Of a DNA stretch of 64,000 bases, positions 53,146-61,884 are shown piece after piece. Each line of letters opens with the position of its first letter. Position 1 is the first letter of the stretch. The stretch is from contig CBDCUC010000040.1 in assembly GCA_965222485.1 (NCBI GenBank), forward strand, positions 1,988,663 through 2,052,662, written 5' to 3'. The notes below the pieces were generated by a model. That model was not told where the DNA came from. It did not search any database and saw nothing but the letters and a program-made list of their open reading frames with translations. Source of the DNA: CBDCUC01 sp965222485. GTDB taxonomy: Bacteria; Pseudomonadota; Alphaproteobacteria; Rhizobiales; Hyphomicrobiaceae. The position numbers and the translations under genes are program-made.

Positions 53146-54525
53146 ATGGGCTATTATGCGCCAAATTATGTTAGCCTGCATGAATACATGCGTGAGACAC
53201 TCTTAAAGGAAGACCTGGATTTTGTTCGCGATGCGCGTGTCGCCGTGCGTCGCGGCGGCGCGTCAGTGTCTTCATTTTTCTTGATAACCTGTGTGGCCTT
53301 CCTGGTCGCGGCCGTGGGCTGGGCGTATTACGCGGAATTGGAGGAAGTCACCCGCGGCGACGGCCGCGTCATTCCCTCATCTAAGACCCAGATGATCCAG
53401 AACCTGGAAGGTGGGATTATCAAGTCGATTCTCGTTCGGGAGGGCGACCGCGTGTCCGAAGGCCAAATTCTTGGTCAGATCGATGATACCAGCGCGGCCT
53501 CCAACTTGGGCGAGCTTCGTGCCAAGGAGTTGGGGCTGTCTGCGCGTGTCGAAAGATTACGCTTCGAAGCGTCTGGAACTGAAAGCGGCACGCTCCGCTT
53601 TGATGAGGATTTCCGCAAGCAGGCACCCCGAGTTGTCGAAAGCGAACAAGCGCTCTTTGCGGTGCGCAGCCAGGCGCTCCAAAATCAGCTCAAGATACTG
53701 GATGAGCGGTTTAAACAGCGCCAGCAGGAACTCGCCGAGGTCCGCGAGAATCTGACGAGGCTAAGAAACAATGTTCGGATTGCAAATGAGGAGCTTGAGC
53801 TCAAAGAGCCGCTGGCTGCGCGTGGCATCGTTTCGCGAACGGATTTGCTACGGCTGCAACGCGACATCTCCGATCTGACAGGCGAGCTTGCGGCAACGGC
53901 AGAATCGCTGCCAAGAATTGAAGCGGCCATCCGTGAGGCGCAGGAGGCAAAGCACGAAAAGACGCTTGGCTTTCGCCAGACCGCTCAGGCGGAGCTGACC
54001 TCCACGTTGGCTGAGCTGTCAATCGTTCGCCAATCGCTGCATGCCGCTAAGGATAAGGTCAACCGGACAGACATGCGCTCGCCCGTCGATGGCATCGTCA
54101 ATAAGATCCATGTCAACACGGTTGGTGGCGTGGTGCGTATTGGCGAGCCGATCATGGAGATCACGCCCATCGAGGAAAATCTGCTGATCGAGGCGCGAAT
54201 AGACCCCAAGGATGTTGCATTTGTTCGCCCAGGACAGGACGCCACAGTTAAGTTGACCGCGTATGACTTTACAGTATTCGGAAGTATAAATGGTAAAGTA
54301 GATGTTATTTCCTCGGATAGCATTTTAGATAAATCTGATAATACAAGTTACTATCTAGTAATAATAAGAACTGATCAAGCATATTTACGTAAAGGGAAGG
54401 AAACTCTGCCTATCATCCCCGGCATGGTCGCGTCAGTCGACATCATAACGGGGAAGAAGAGTGTCCTGGAGTATCTTCTCAAGCCAATCGTCAAGGCGCG
54501 CTACGAGGCGCTGCGGGAGCGCTAA
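53146..54525 (+). CDS. HlyD/LapC-family membrane fusion protein of the type I secretion system
   Basis: The 459-residue adaptor has a cytoplasmic N-terminus, one membrane helix (about 43-62), a lipoyl-like barrel opening VIPSSKTQMIQNLEGGIIKS, a long coiled-coil hairpin (about 115-310) and the C-terminal half-motif MRSPVDGIVNKIHVNTVGGV, then IIPGMVASVDIITGKKSVLE, typical of HlyD/LapC proteins. It links the inner-membrane ABC protein to TolC. Bases about 54262-54410 (residues about 376-420) are strikingly AT-rich (34 G/C in 54271-54390 by hand count, about 28%) although the protein sequence stays family-like, suggesting a recombined patch. A second ATG at 53188 is an alternative start. Confidence 0.93.
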   Translation: MGYYAPNYVSLHEYMRETLLKEDLDFVRDARVAVRRGGASVSSFFLITCVAFLVAAVGWAYYAELEEVTRGDGRVIPSSKTQMIQNLEGGIIKSILVREGDRVSEGQILGQIDDTSAASNLGELRAKELGLSARVERLRFEASGTESGTLRFDEDFRKQAPRVVESEQALFAVRSQALQNQLKILDERFKQRQQELAEVRENLTRLRNNVRIANEELELKEPLAARGIVSRTDLLRLQRDISDLTGELAATAESLPRIEAAIREAQEAKHEKTLGFRQTAQAELTSTLAELSIVRQSLHAAKDKVNRTDMRSPVDGIVNKIHVNTVGGVVRIGEPIMEITPIEENLLIEARIDPKDVAFVRPGQDATVKLTAYDFTVFGSINGKVDVISSDSILDKSDNTSYYLVIIRTDQAYLRKGKETLPIIPGMVASVDIITGKKSVLEYLLKPIVKARYEALRER

Positions 54526-55678
54526 TTGTGCTGCCGCCGGCGGGCTGGCTATCCCCAATGCAGCGCCCCTACCTGGCCGTCGGCTCTTCTCGTCCTTCGG
54601 CACCGCGCTGCGAAAGTGGCTGGCAGGTGTACTGATACTGATGTTGTCGTCGATAAGCGTGTCCGCCTTGAGCGAAAAATCGCGCACAGTATCAGTCAGC
54701 AAGCTGCCGCCGATTTCGATTGTTCGCACGCCCGCGAACCATTCGTTCGCGCAGCGGAGCCAATTACCTCCAGCTGAATTGTTGGCGGCATCGCGTGCCG
54801 ATACGGCAGGGGTGATTGAGGAGGAATTATCGCTTACTCCATTACGCCGCCCCGTGATTGCCCCTCCAGGGCCGACCGTTACCATACTGCCACCTTTGTA
54901 CGAGCCGCTGGCACGACCTGTGCCGGAAAATATGTTCGCGCTCGAGCGCGAGCGGATGCCTGAGGCGGTGGCTGATCCGCCCAAAACCCAAAAAGCGCCT
55001 GTACCAACACCACCATTTGGAATTCTGGGTTCGTTTGAATTGAAGGCCAGTGGCATGAGTGGGGTTAAGGATTGGACAGATCTCCTGTCGCGGCTCGCAA
55101 AGGAACGCCATCGCTACGAGTCTTGTGGCAATGCTGCACCCAACTGCCCAGCGAGCCTGACTGCATGGCGAATGAAGTTGAAGTCATTGGCCGGTTTGCC
55201 GCAGATGCAACAGCTTGTTGAGCTCAATCGATATGCCAACAGGCAGGCATACTATCAGCACGACCCGATTACTTTCGGCAAGCGCGATTATTGGGCTACG
55301 CCAATTGAATTTCTTCGCGGTCGCGGTGATTGCGAAGATTTTGCCATCTTCAAGTTTGTCAGCCTGCTCGATTTGGGATTTGCGCCAGACCGGTTGCGTA
55401 TCGCTATCGTTCGCGACAGTCTGAAGCGTGCAATGCATGCCGTTGTTACCGTTGAAGTGGATGGAACCACCTACGTACTGGACAGCCTCAGCAGTAGGGT
55501 TGTCGAACAGTCTGCCATGCTCCGTTACCAGCCGCTTCGCTCCTTCTCCATGGCGGCAAGCTACATGCATATCGTCTCAGCCGACATTCGCAGCCAGTGG
55601 GCAAAGTTCAACACTGCAAGAGGCTCGGTCAATAAGGTGCAGACGGCAAATGCAACCGCTGGTGCTGACCCACGTTAG
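54461..55678 (+). CDS. LapG-like transglutaminase-fold cysteine protease (BTLCP family)
   Basis: The 405-residue ORF begins at a GTG inside the hlyD 3' end. Residues about 45-70 are a hydrophobic export segment (RKWLAGVLILMLSSISVSAL). The C-terminal 200 residues are the bacterial transglutaminase-like cysteine peptidase domain: KRDYWATPIEFLRGRGDCED (Cys291), LKRAMHAVVTVEVDG (His326), TYVLDSLSS (Asp341). LapG proteases cut the N-terminal retention module of LapA-type adhesins in the periplasm and so release them from the cell. The gene overlaps hlyD by 65 bp in another frame; the true start may be downstream of 54525 at a non-ATG codon. The long proline-rich linker (about 100-175) is unusual for LapG. 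Confidence 0.85.
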   Translation: MSWSIFSSQSSRRATRRCGSANCAAAGGLAIPNAAPLPGRRLFSSFGTALRKWLAGVLILMLSSISVSALSEKSRTVSVSKLPPISIVRTPANHSFAQRSQLPPAELLAASRADTAGVIEEELSLTPLRRPVIAPPGPTVTILPPLYEPLARPVPENMFALERERMPEAVADPPKTQKAPVPTPPFGILGSFELKASGMSGVKDWTDLLSRLAKERHRYESCGNAAPNCPASLTAWRMKLKSLAGLPQMQQLVELNRYANRQAYYQHDPITFGKRDYWATPIEFLRGRGDCEDFAIFKFVSLLDLGFAPDRLRIAIVRDSLKRAMHAVVTVEVDGTTYVLDSLSSRVVEQSAMLRYQPLRSFSMAASYMHIVSADIRSQWAKFNTARGSVNKVQTANATAGADPR

Positions 55679-55778
55679 GGCCGAGATGGCTTTGTTTTCT
55701 GTCAATACCGGCTGCCGTGACGGAGAGGTGTGTAGCTTGCGCTGGTATTAGGAGGTCAAGCTAAGTTGCTGGAGTCAT

Positions 55779-55855
55779 TGGTAGCGGAGGAGGGACTTGA
55801 ACCCCCGACACGCGGATTATGATTCCGCTGCTCTAACCACCTGAGCTACTCCGCC
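55779..55855 (-). tRNA. tRNA-Met (CAT), elongator type
   Basis: On the minus strand the 77-nt sequence begins GGCGGAGTAGCTCAGG, has the anticodon arm GCGGA-ATCATAA-TCCGC (anticodon CAT), a T arm GGGGG-TTCAAGT-CCCTC and an encoded CCA. It folds as a full cloverleaf with a G-U pair at 1-72. It resembles elongator tRNA-Met of alphaproteobacteria; tRNA-Ile2 (CAT, lysidine-modified) is the alternative. Its 3' half is repeated at 38931-38974. Confidence 0.94.
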
Positions 55856-56006
55856 AAGAGGATCGGTCTATACGGATGAGCGGGCTTCGTTGTCAAGGCC
55901 TGGCCGGACCAAATGGCAGGTTCGTCCAGGCAAAGCTATCGGGGGACGCTGCGGCGTGCCAATCTGGCGCAGAAATTGTGATGTGTTGCGCGCTATGGTG
56001 CGTTTT

Positions 56007-56678
56007 CTACTTGTCGGAATACGGTTCGATTTTTTTTCCGGCTAGTGAATACCCCACACTGACATCGGCACTGCCGTCGGCCAGGTTGAGGGCCTTTTTG
56101 GTCGATTTGGTTTGCATGGTGCCGGTGACCCAAACGGGCGTGTAGATATCTTCCACCCGAAAGGGCTTGTCGAGTTTGATGAAAATCAGCTGGTTGGGTG
56201 GCGGTGGAGGTACGTGGATGCACGCTCCTACATAAGGGACAAGTAGGAAGTCCTTTTCACCCTTTTCGGAAAATTCAAGCGGCATGAGATATCCGGCGAT
56301 TTTTATTAACTGACCGTCCAGATCGGTAACGAGCTCTTTTCCCATGTCGTTCTGTTTGTTGCGCCAGTCTTGCCACTGCAGAATGAGAGCATCGATGTCG
56401 ATACCCTGCTCTCTCAGCAGTCGCTCGGATTTTTGGACCTCTTCGGCCGCACCCTTGTTATCAGAAAATTTGTACTCAGGCCCTTGCTGTCGGTAGGAGG
56501 CAACAATGTCAAAGTCGTAGGTCTGTTCGGGCGTCAGGACGCTGAGCGGGTTTGTGATCGGATCGGATTCGGGAATGAGTGCGGTCCATTCCACCACTTT
56601 GGGTTTTTCGGCGCTGGCGCTTAGCGCAGAGAACATAAGCACAAGAATTGAGAGCGCTGTTCTCAGAACTGCATTCAT
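56007..56678 (-). CDS. DUF3299 exported protein
   Basis: From the ATG at 56678 the product has 223 residues with a signal peptide (MNAVLRTALSILVLMFSALS, cleaved near ASAEK). It has the DUF3299 pattern: VEWTALIPESDPI, LDGQLIKIAGYLMPLEFSEK, FLLVPYVGACIHVPPPPPNQ and VEDIYTPVWVTGTMQ, including the cysteine/histidine pair in GACIHVPPPP. The family is periplasmic and often lies beside metal-transport or LolCDE-like ABC genes; its role is unknown. It follows the FtsX-like permease gene by about 145 bp on the same strand and is probably its partner. Confidence 0.88.
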   Translation of the reverse strand: MNAVLRTALSILVLMFSALSASAEKPKVVEWTALIPESDPITNPLSVLTPEQTYDFDIVASYRQQGPEYKFSDNKGAAEEVQKSERLLREQGIDIDALILQWQDWRNKQNDMGKELVTDLDGQLIKIAGYLMPLEFSEKGEKDFLLVPYVGACIHVPPPPPNQLIFIKLDKPFRVEDIYTPVWVTGTMQTKSTKKALNLADGSADVSVGYSLAGKKIEPYSDK

Positions 56679-56823
56679 GGCGTTGATTCCTGGATGTTTG
56701 GTGCCCCGTGGCGGCATGACTTAGCAGCCGGGGCAAACCGCCACCAAACACATTGCTGCGATGCTTGGTGACTTTTGTGTCGGTGTTGAGACTGCTCACC
56801 TGGCAAGTCTCGCTAGATGTATC

Positions 56824-58080
56824 TCACGTTCTTATCATCATACCGTCGGCGAGAGACTGTTTGTAGGCCCGCCAGGCGGGCAGAAACCCCGCCACAAGGC
56901 CGCCGCCCAGTATCAGGGCAAGGTGCGATAGCTCCGTCAGAGATGGGGGATTGATGTCGATATACAATCCGTAGGCGGTGTCGATGATGGGTCTAGCTGC
57001 AAAAAGTATTGCATAAATGGCGATCGTTCCCAGCAAGACCCCCAACATCGTCAGGATGAAAGCTTCGGATACTAGAAGGGACAGGATTGTGCGGGGCCCT
57101 GCGCCAACGGAGCGCAGAATGGCGATTTCCCGGCGGCGTTCGTTTAGCGTCGCAAGGATCATGGTCAGCATGCCGAGCAGCGCCGTGATGACGACCATGG
57201 CGCTTACCGCGCGCAATGCCGTCTCGGCCGTTGCGACCAAGGACCACAACTCATGCAGTGCCACGCCGGGCAGGACGGCAGATAACGGTTCAGCGCGGTA
57301 TGTGTTGACAAAGCGCTGGAACTTGAAGATGTCGAGGCGTGACTTGAGACCAACCAGTGCGGCAGTGACGGCTTTGGGCTTCAAGTCCATGGCGCGGATG
57401 GTCTCGACTGAGGTCATTTGTCCCGGCATGCGCGCACCGCCCTGCCAGTCGACATGGATAGCCTCAATGGCTTCCAGGCTGACGTGTAATGTGCGGTCTA
57501 CCGGGGTGCCTGTCTTTTTCAAGATGCCGCCAACCCGGAACGGTGCGTCCTCGTGTTTTGCACCGATCCGACCCACGCCATGCGAGACGACCACGCGATC
57601 GCCGAGACTGTAGCTGAGGGTCTCGGCGACATCTGCACCGATCACCACATCAAACAAATCTTGAAACGGAACTCCTTGCGCGAAGGCAAGACCCTGGTCG
57701 CGCCGGTATCGGTAGCGGGTGAAGTAGTCCCTGGTTGTTCCCAGAACACGGAAACCGCGATGGCTGTCGCCAAGTGATAATGGAACGATCCAATCGACCT
57801 CAGGGCGGGAAGCCAGGTCGTTGAAGCTGCGCCATGTAACGTTATTGGTGGCATTGCCAATGCGGAAAACAGAATAGAGAAGAAGCTGGATGTTGCCGCT
57901 CCGCGCACCGACCACGAGATCGGTGCCGGAGATTGTGTTGGCGAAACTGGCGCGTGCTCCGTTGCGGATCTTTTCTACACCCAACAGCAACATAACGCTG
58001 ACGGCGATCGCGAGAACGGTCAGCAGGGCCGTCAACCAGCGGTTCTGCAACGATTGCAGAGCAAGGCGCAAAACGGTCAT
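56824..58080 (-). CDS. FtsX/MacB-type ABC transporter permease
   Basis: The 418-residue protein has one N-terminal helix (LTALLTVLAIAVSVMLLLGV), a large extracytoplasmic domain (about 45-270) and three C-terminal helices; SAMVVITALLGMLTMILATL, ERRREIAILRSVGAGPRTIL and GGGLVAGFLPAWRAYKQSLA are classical FtsX/MacB features. These transporters do mechanotransmission, often acting on periplasmic lipids or proteins. The stop-start overlap ATGA (58077-58080) couples it to the upstream ATPase gene. Together with the DUF2796 and TonB genes it resembles metal-associated ABC loci of Gram-negatives. Confidence 0.9.
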   Translation of the reverse strand: MTVLRLALQSLQNRWLTALLTVLAIAVSVMLLLGVEKIRNGARASFANTISGTDLVVGARSGNIQLLLYSVFRIGNATNNVTWRSFNDLASRPEVDWIVPLSLGDSHRGFRVLGTTRDYFTRYRYRRDQGLAFAQGVPFQDLFDVVIGADVAETLSYSLGDRVVVSHGVGRIGAKHEDAPFRVGGILKKTGTPVDRTLHVSLEAIEAIHVDWQGGARMPGQMTSVETIRAMDLKPKAVTAALVGLKSRLDIFKFQRFVNTYRAEPLSAVLPGVALHELWSLVATAETALRAVSAMVVITALLGMLTMILATLNERRREIAILRSVGAGPRTILSLLVSEAFILTMLGVLLGTIAIYAILFAARPIIDTAYGLYIDINPPSLTELSHLALILGGGLVAGFLPAWRAYKQSLADGMMIRT

Positions 58081-58814
58081 GTCGTTTTATCCTCTGCAAC
58101 TATCTCATTGAGATTTAGAACGCGATCGAATCTGGGTGCGAATCCGCTGTCGTGGCTCACCATGATCAGTGAGGATTTGGTCTCTTCGATTTGTGCGAAC
58201 AGAAGATCGAGAAACCTTGTTTGGTGGTCGCGATCGAGCGCCGATGTCGGTTCGTCGGCAATTATGATCTCTGGGGCGCCGATGAGCGCGCGTGCTGCTG
58301 CAACCCGTTGCTGCTGACCTACGCTCAGTGCAGATGTGCGCGCATCGATGAGTTCGTCTTCAAGCCCGAGTGCGCGCAGGAGACGGCGGGCTTCTTCGTG
58401 CACGCTGTGATTGCGCGATGCGTGTGTGTTCCGGTCAGGTGCGAAGCTCAAGGGCAAAACCACGTTGTCGATCACTGCACCATAGGGGAGTAGGTTGAAC
58501 ATTTGGAAGATGATTCCGAAGTGTTCTGCCCGGAAACGGTCGCGTGCGGCCGACGACATTTCAGTGGTGTCTCGACCCAGGACTTTGATGCTGCCGGAAG
58601 CAGGTGTGACGATGCCGGCAAGCAGACTGAGGAGCGTGGATTTGCCGCTTCCTGATGGTCCCAGCAGGAGAAGGCGTTCGTTCTTGTCGACACGAAAGTC
58701 CGCAATGTTTAATGCAAATGTGCGCGCGCCAGACCACGTGAAGTGTACGTCACGCAGGTGTACGCAGTCTTGCGATGAAACAGACGATCCTTTCGGAGGT
58801 ATTTTTGAGCTCAC
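58077..58814 (-). CDS. LolD/MacB-type ABC transporter ATPase
   Basis: The 245-residue ATPase has Walker A LLLGPSGSGKSTLLSLLAGI, the Q-loop IIFQMFNLLPYGAVIDNVVL, signature LSVGQQQRVAAARALIG, Walker B IIIADEPTSALD and the switch histidine in IMVSHDSGFAPRFD. It belongs to the LolD/MacB subfamily that partners FtsX-type permeases. It overlaps the permease gene by 4 bp and follows the DUF2796 gene by 27 bp, so the operon probably runs TonB receptor - DUF2796 - ATPase - permease - DUF3299. Confidence 0.93.
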   Translation of the reverse strand: MSSKIPPKGSSVSSQDCVHLRDVHFTWSGARTFALNIADFRVDKNERLLLLGPSGSGKSTLLSLLAGIVTPASGSIKVLGRDTTEMSSAARDRFRAEHFGIIFQMFNLLPYGAVIDNVVLPLSFAPDRNTHASRNHSVHEEARRLLRALGLEDELIDARTSALSVGQQQRVAAARALIGAPEIIIADEPTSALDRDHQTRFLDLLFAQIEETKSSLIMVSHDSGFAPRFDRVLNLNEIVAEDKTT

Positions 58815-58841
58815 GCCCCGTATTCTCCTGCTTGCACACTA

Positions 58842-59435
58842 TCAAAATTCGATGCTGGGCTTGTCTCCTGTCGCTTCAACCTGCGTCTGGCCTTTGCTGG
58901 TTACGATTGTAACCTTCAGCTCTTTGGCATTGGGAAAAGTCTTAAAGTAATCCGTCTGGATTGGCGACAATGCCGCAGGGGTTGCGCAATCAAACTTGTA
59001 GGTTGCGTGAAACTCCGAATGCTCGGCGTCTTCGTTGTGCTTCTTATCGTGGTCCTTGTCGTCGTGGCCGTGGTCATCATGGGAGGCGTGATCGTCGTGA
59101 CCGTCATGCTCATGATCCTCCAGATCCACGTCGACGCTGGTAAGTTTGCATTTCGCTTCAGAAGGGATTTTGAACAGGTTTGCGGCGTTCGCTAAAGTCT
59201 CTTTGGCCTGTTTGACGGCAGCCTTCTGGTCGTCGCTCTTTGCTTCGTGCTCGAAACCGACAATGTCGGCGCCCGGCGCAATAAGCTCCATCGCAACCTC
59301 GTCCTCATCGATCGCGATATTGAGTGTGCCATGACCGTGTTCGTGGGCATCAAGCTGGCGCTTTTCTTCAGCGGTCGTTGCTGCCGACCCACATGTCAAT
59401 AACGCCGCCGCAATTGCAAATGGCAATCGGTTCAT
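58842..59435 (-). CDS. His-rich DUF2796 periplasmic metal-binding protein (ZrgA-like)
   Basis: From the ATG at 59435 the product has 197 residues with a signal peptide (MNRLPFAIAAALLTCGSAAT). The DUF2796 start RQLDAHEHGHGTLNIAIDED is clear, then MELIAPGADIVGFEH, a very His/Asp-rich stretch (HEHDGHDDHASHDDHGHDD followed by KDHDKKHNEDAEHSEFHATY), and TDYFKTFPNAKELKVTIVTS at the end. DUF2796 includes ZrgA of Vibrio, linked to zinc acquisition. It probably collects zinc in the periplasm for the neighbouring transporter. The first ATG (59453) is an alternative start. Confidence 0.9.
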   Translation of the reverse strand: MNRLPFAIAAALLTCGSAATTAEEKRQLDAHEHGHGTLNIAIDEDEVAMELIAPGADIVGFEHEAKSDDQKAAVKQAKETLANAANLFKIPSEAKCKLTSVDVDLEDHEHDGHDDHASHDDHGHDDKDHDKKHNEDAEHSEFHATYKFDCATPAALSPIQTDYFKTFPNAKELKVTIVTSKGQTQVEATGDKPSIEF

Positions 59436-59455
59436 TCTCTGTCTCCTGTGCAAGT

Positions 59456-59493
59456 GCGGCGAACCAGCCGCCGTCAGTTGGCTGGTTCGCCGC
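59456..59493 (-). terminator. Perfect hairpin between the TonB receptor and DUF2796 genes
   Basis: GCGGCGAACCAGCC (59456-59469) and GGCTGGTTCGCCGC (59480-59493) pair over 14 bp with a 10-nt loop. It lies just after the TonB-receptor stop on the minus strand. No T-run follows, so it may attenuate or stabilise the transcript. Confidence 0.65.
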
Positions 59494-59519
59494 CGATAAG
59501 ACTATTTGATCCGTGTGAA

Positions 59520-61754
59520 TCAGTTCAATTTGAGGCTGCCAAAGAGGCGGACGCTTGCGCCGGGCAGCAGCACGTCCTCCCGTCGCTTGAAGGAGGCGTG
59601 GTTTAGCACGACTTCATCTGCGAGGTTTTCTCCTTTGATGCCGATGGTGAACTCACGTGCCGTGAAAGACGACGCGTTGCTAAGTTGTGTGGTGTAGCTC
59701 AACTCGGCGGAGACCAGAGTGTAGTCAGGTGTAGCGATTTCACCTTCACCGAAGTCATCTTGTTCAAACGCGTGCAGGACACCAGCGCGAGCAAAGAAAT
59801 TATTGTCGCGATAGAACAACCCGCCGCCGAGCCTGTGTGGTGGTATGCGCGGTACGTTTTCGCCGCCATCAAGCCGGGCGCGCACGAAGTCATACTGACC
59901 TTCGATACCCCAAACGCCATTCCAGATCCGCGCAACGTCGTACTGCCCGGCCAATTCAACACCATAGAAGGTGGCGTTTCTCTGTTGGAAAAGAACCTGG
60001 TCGAGTGCCTCGTGGCCGTGGCCATCTTCGTCCCCGTGATCCTCTTCCTCGCCACAGCTTTCCAGCGTTCCTTCGCACTCAACACCTGTGAGGCTTTTGA
60101 AGATGAAGCCGTTGAACCGAGTGTAAAAGGCCGTTGTGTCGAACCGGAAGGGTCCGGTTGCTTTACGCAGGCCGACTTCAATCGTTTTGGCACGTTCCTT
60201 GTCGAGGTTCGGGTTGCCGATTTCGAATGTGCCTGTTGCTTCGTGGATGCCGGCAGAAAAGAGTTCTGCCGCATCCGGAGCGCGTTCCACGTATTGGCCC
60301 GCAAGGCTTAATTTGATCTCGGACGGAAGCCCGTAGATGAAACCCAGGCTCCCGCTAAATGGCGTGAAATCCCGGCTTAGGCGCGTCAGTGGTACGTTAG
60401 CGTTCAGCGGATCGAGGCGGCCAGAACCTTCAACTTCGTTGTCCTCGATGCGCGCCGCCGCCTGAAGTGTCAGCTGGCGTGAGACCTCTAGCTCCTCAAA
60501 CCAAAATGCTGCGATCGACTCAGTCTCAGCCGGAGCGAGTAGCGAATCTCCCTCGAAGCTTTGCCCGCGGGTCGAGCGGTCGACGAACTGAATGCCAACG
60601 GCGCCGCGCAGTTTGCCAAGGGCCGTTGTGAACGGGACGTGCTGCAGTTCCGCGCGACCCTCGTACTCTTCGTTTGTGAAGCGTGAGCCGACTTCGCCGA
60701 TTTCGCCGTCCTCATCGACCAGCTCTCTGTGCGCATAGTCTGATGCGCCGAACCAGAAGCGAAGTGTTTCGATCGCAAGGCTATTGACGTTCCATTCACC
60801 TTTCGCTTGGAAGCGGTCCTGGACGAGGTCGATGCGTGGGCGCAATTCGGGAGCTTCTTCGCCGGGGATGCCGTAAAGGCTTTCGTAGCGCGACACAGAA
60901 ACTCCCACAAAGCCATCTGAACCGATAAGGGAGGCTCCGACGGCTCCGCCCTCAGTGTCTGCGAAGGAATTGAACTGCTCACCACGCGGTGTATCGTAAT
61001 CTTCGCTTTTGCGCTTGAACGCATCGCCGTAGACGGCAACTCCGTTGGCGCCGGCCGTTGCACGGATGGCTCCATCTCGGCCCTCATCAACAGAGGACCA
61101 GCTGCCTTTGACTTCACCACTAAAGCCATTGCGTGGAATGAACATGGGGATTCTGCCGTTTTCGACCGAAACGACGCCGCCGATCGCCTGGCTGCCGTAT
61201 CGAAGTGTCGCGGGCCCGCGAATGACTTCGATACGGTCGGCGGTGAAAGGCGGGACGGGCACGGCGTGGTCTTCCGACAATGCGGAAACGTCGTGTGTGC
61301 CAATGCCGTTTTCCTGCACGCGCACGCGGTAATTGTCGAGACCTCGAATTATGGGACGGTTGGACGCTGCAGAGAACGTAGACCCGATGATCCCAGGACG
61401 GGTGTCGAGTGAGTCTGCGATATTGACGCCGGTTGAGCTTTCGATATCGCGGCTCGTTGCCACGGTGACGGGCACAAAAGCGTCGTCAACAACGAGAAGT
61501 GTTCCGGGTAATGACTCCTGGCGTACATCCAGGTCTGGAGCCTGCTGTACTTCGCCCGCGGGGGCGGCTTGGGCAGTGCTGGCTGGCTTGGACTTTTTCT
61601 TGATGACAGGCGTTGGAGATGTGACTTCAACGTCGATGGTGGGGAGTTCCGCTTCCACCTGAGATGATTCTTGGGCGTGCGCTGGAACCGCACCTGCGAT
61701 CGCTATCACAAGTGCCGCTGAGGCCGCTCGCGGCCAACTCGGGGCGATGATCAT
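59520..61754 (-). CDS. TonB-dependent outer-membrane receptor, ZnuD-like (zinc)
   Basis: The 744-residue protein has a signal peptide (cleaved near AVPAHAQES), a plug domain with NIADSLDTRPGIIGSTFSAA, RPIIRGLDNYRVRVQENGIG, DRIEVIRGPATLRYGSQAIG and VVSVENGRIP, and a 22-strand barrel ending VRLFGSLKLN. An extracellular loop is rich in His and acidic residues (GEEEDHGDEDGHGHEALDQV), the hallmark of ZnuD-type zinc receptors. A long Ala/Pro/Lys linker (PVIKKKSKPASTAQAAPAGE) precedes the plug. With the DUF2796 gene next to it, high-affinity zinc import is the best reading; other metals cannot be excluded. Confidence 0.9.
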   Translation of the reverse strand: MIIAPSWPRAASAALVIAIAGAVPAHAQESSQVEAELPTIDVEVTSPTPVIKKKSKPASTAQAAPAGEVQQAPDLDVRQESLPGTLLVVDDAFVPVTVATSRDIESSTGVNIADSLDTRPGIIGSTFSAASNRPIIRGLDNYRVRVQENGIGTHDVSALSEDHAVPVPPFTADRIEVIRGPATLRYGSQAIGGVVSVENGRIPMFIPRNGFSGEVKGSWSSVDEGRDGAIRATAGANGVAVYGDAFKRKSEDYDTPRGEQFNSFADTEGGAVGASLIGSDGFVGVSVSRYESLYGIPGEEAPELRPRIDLVQDRFQAKGEWNVNSLAIETLRFWFGASDYAHRELVDEDGEIGEVGSRFTNEEYEGRAELQHVPFTTALGKLRGAVGIQFVDRSTRGQSFEGDSLLAPAETESIAAFWFEELEVSRQLTLQAAARIEDNEVEGSGRLDPLNANVPLTRLSRDFTPFSGSLGFIYGLPSEIKLSLAGQYVERAPDAAELFSAGIHEATGTFEIGNPNLDKERAKTIEVGLRKATGPFRFDTTAFYTRFNGFIFKSLTGVECEGTLESCGEEEDHGDEDGHGHEALDQVLFQQRNATFYGVELAGQYDVARIWNGVWGIEGQYDFVRARLDGGENVPRIPPHRLGGGLFYRDNNFFARAGVLHAFEQDDFGEGEIATPDYTLVSAELSYTTQLSNASSFTAREFTIGIKGENLADEVVLNHASFKRREDVLLPGASVRLFGSLKLN

Positions 61755-61884
61755 TGTATTCCCTCGGTATTTACAACTGACTGTTTGCGCACCGGTGGAA
61801 AGGACGTTGCTGCCGTCCGTCAGGTGCGGCAGAGCAAGCTTCCCTGTGAAGGGACCGGTGGCGTGGATTCAGGTAATGAACAGC

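Larger units (their letters stand above)
38931..55820. mobile_element. Putative genomic island integrated at tRNA-Met, carrying a type I secreted adhesin system
   Basis: The roughly 16.9-kb segment is bounded by 44-bp direct repeats, the left a tRNA-Met 3' fragment and the right the 3' part of an intact tRNA-Met gene. The element lies directly downstream of the intact tRNA 3' end, as expected for tyrosine-integrase integration. Cargo: tolC, lapB-like ABC gene, giant RTX adhesin, small exported protein, hlyD, lapG-like protease. No integrase, excisionase or transfer gene is visible, so it has decayed or depends on an integrase elsewhere. Island status is inferred from geometry. Confidence 0.7.
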
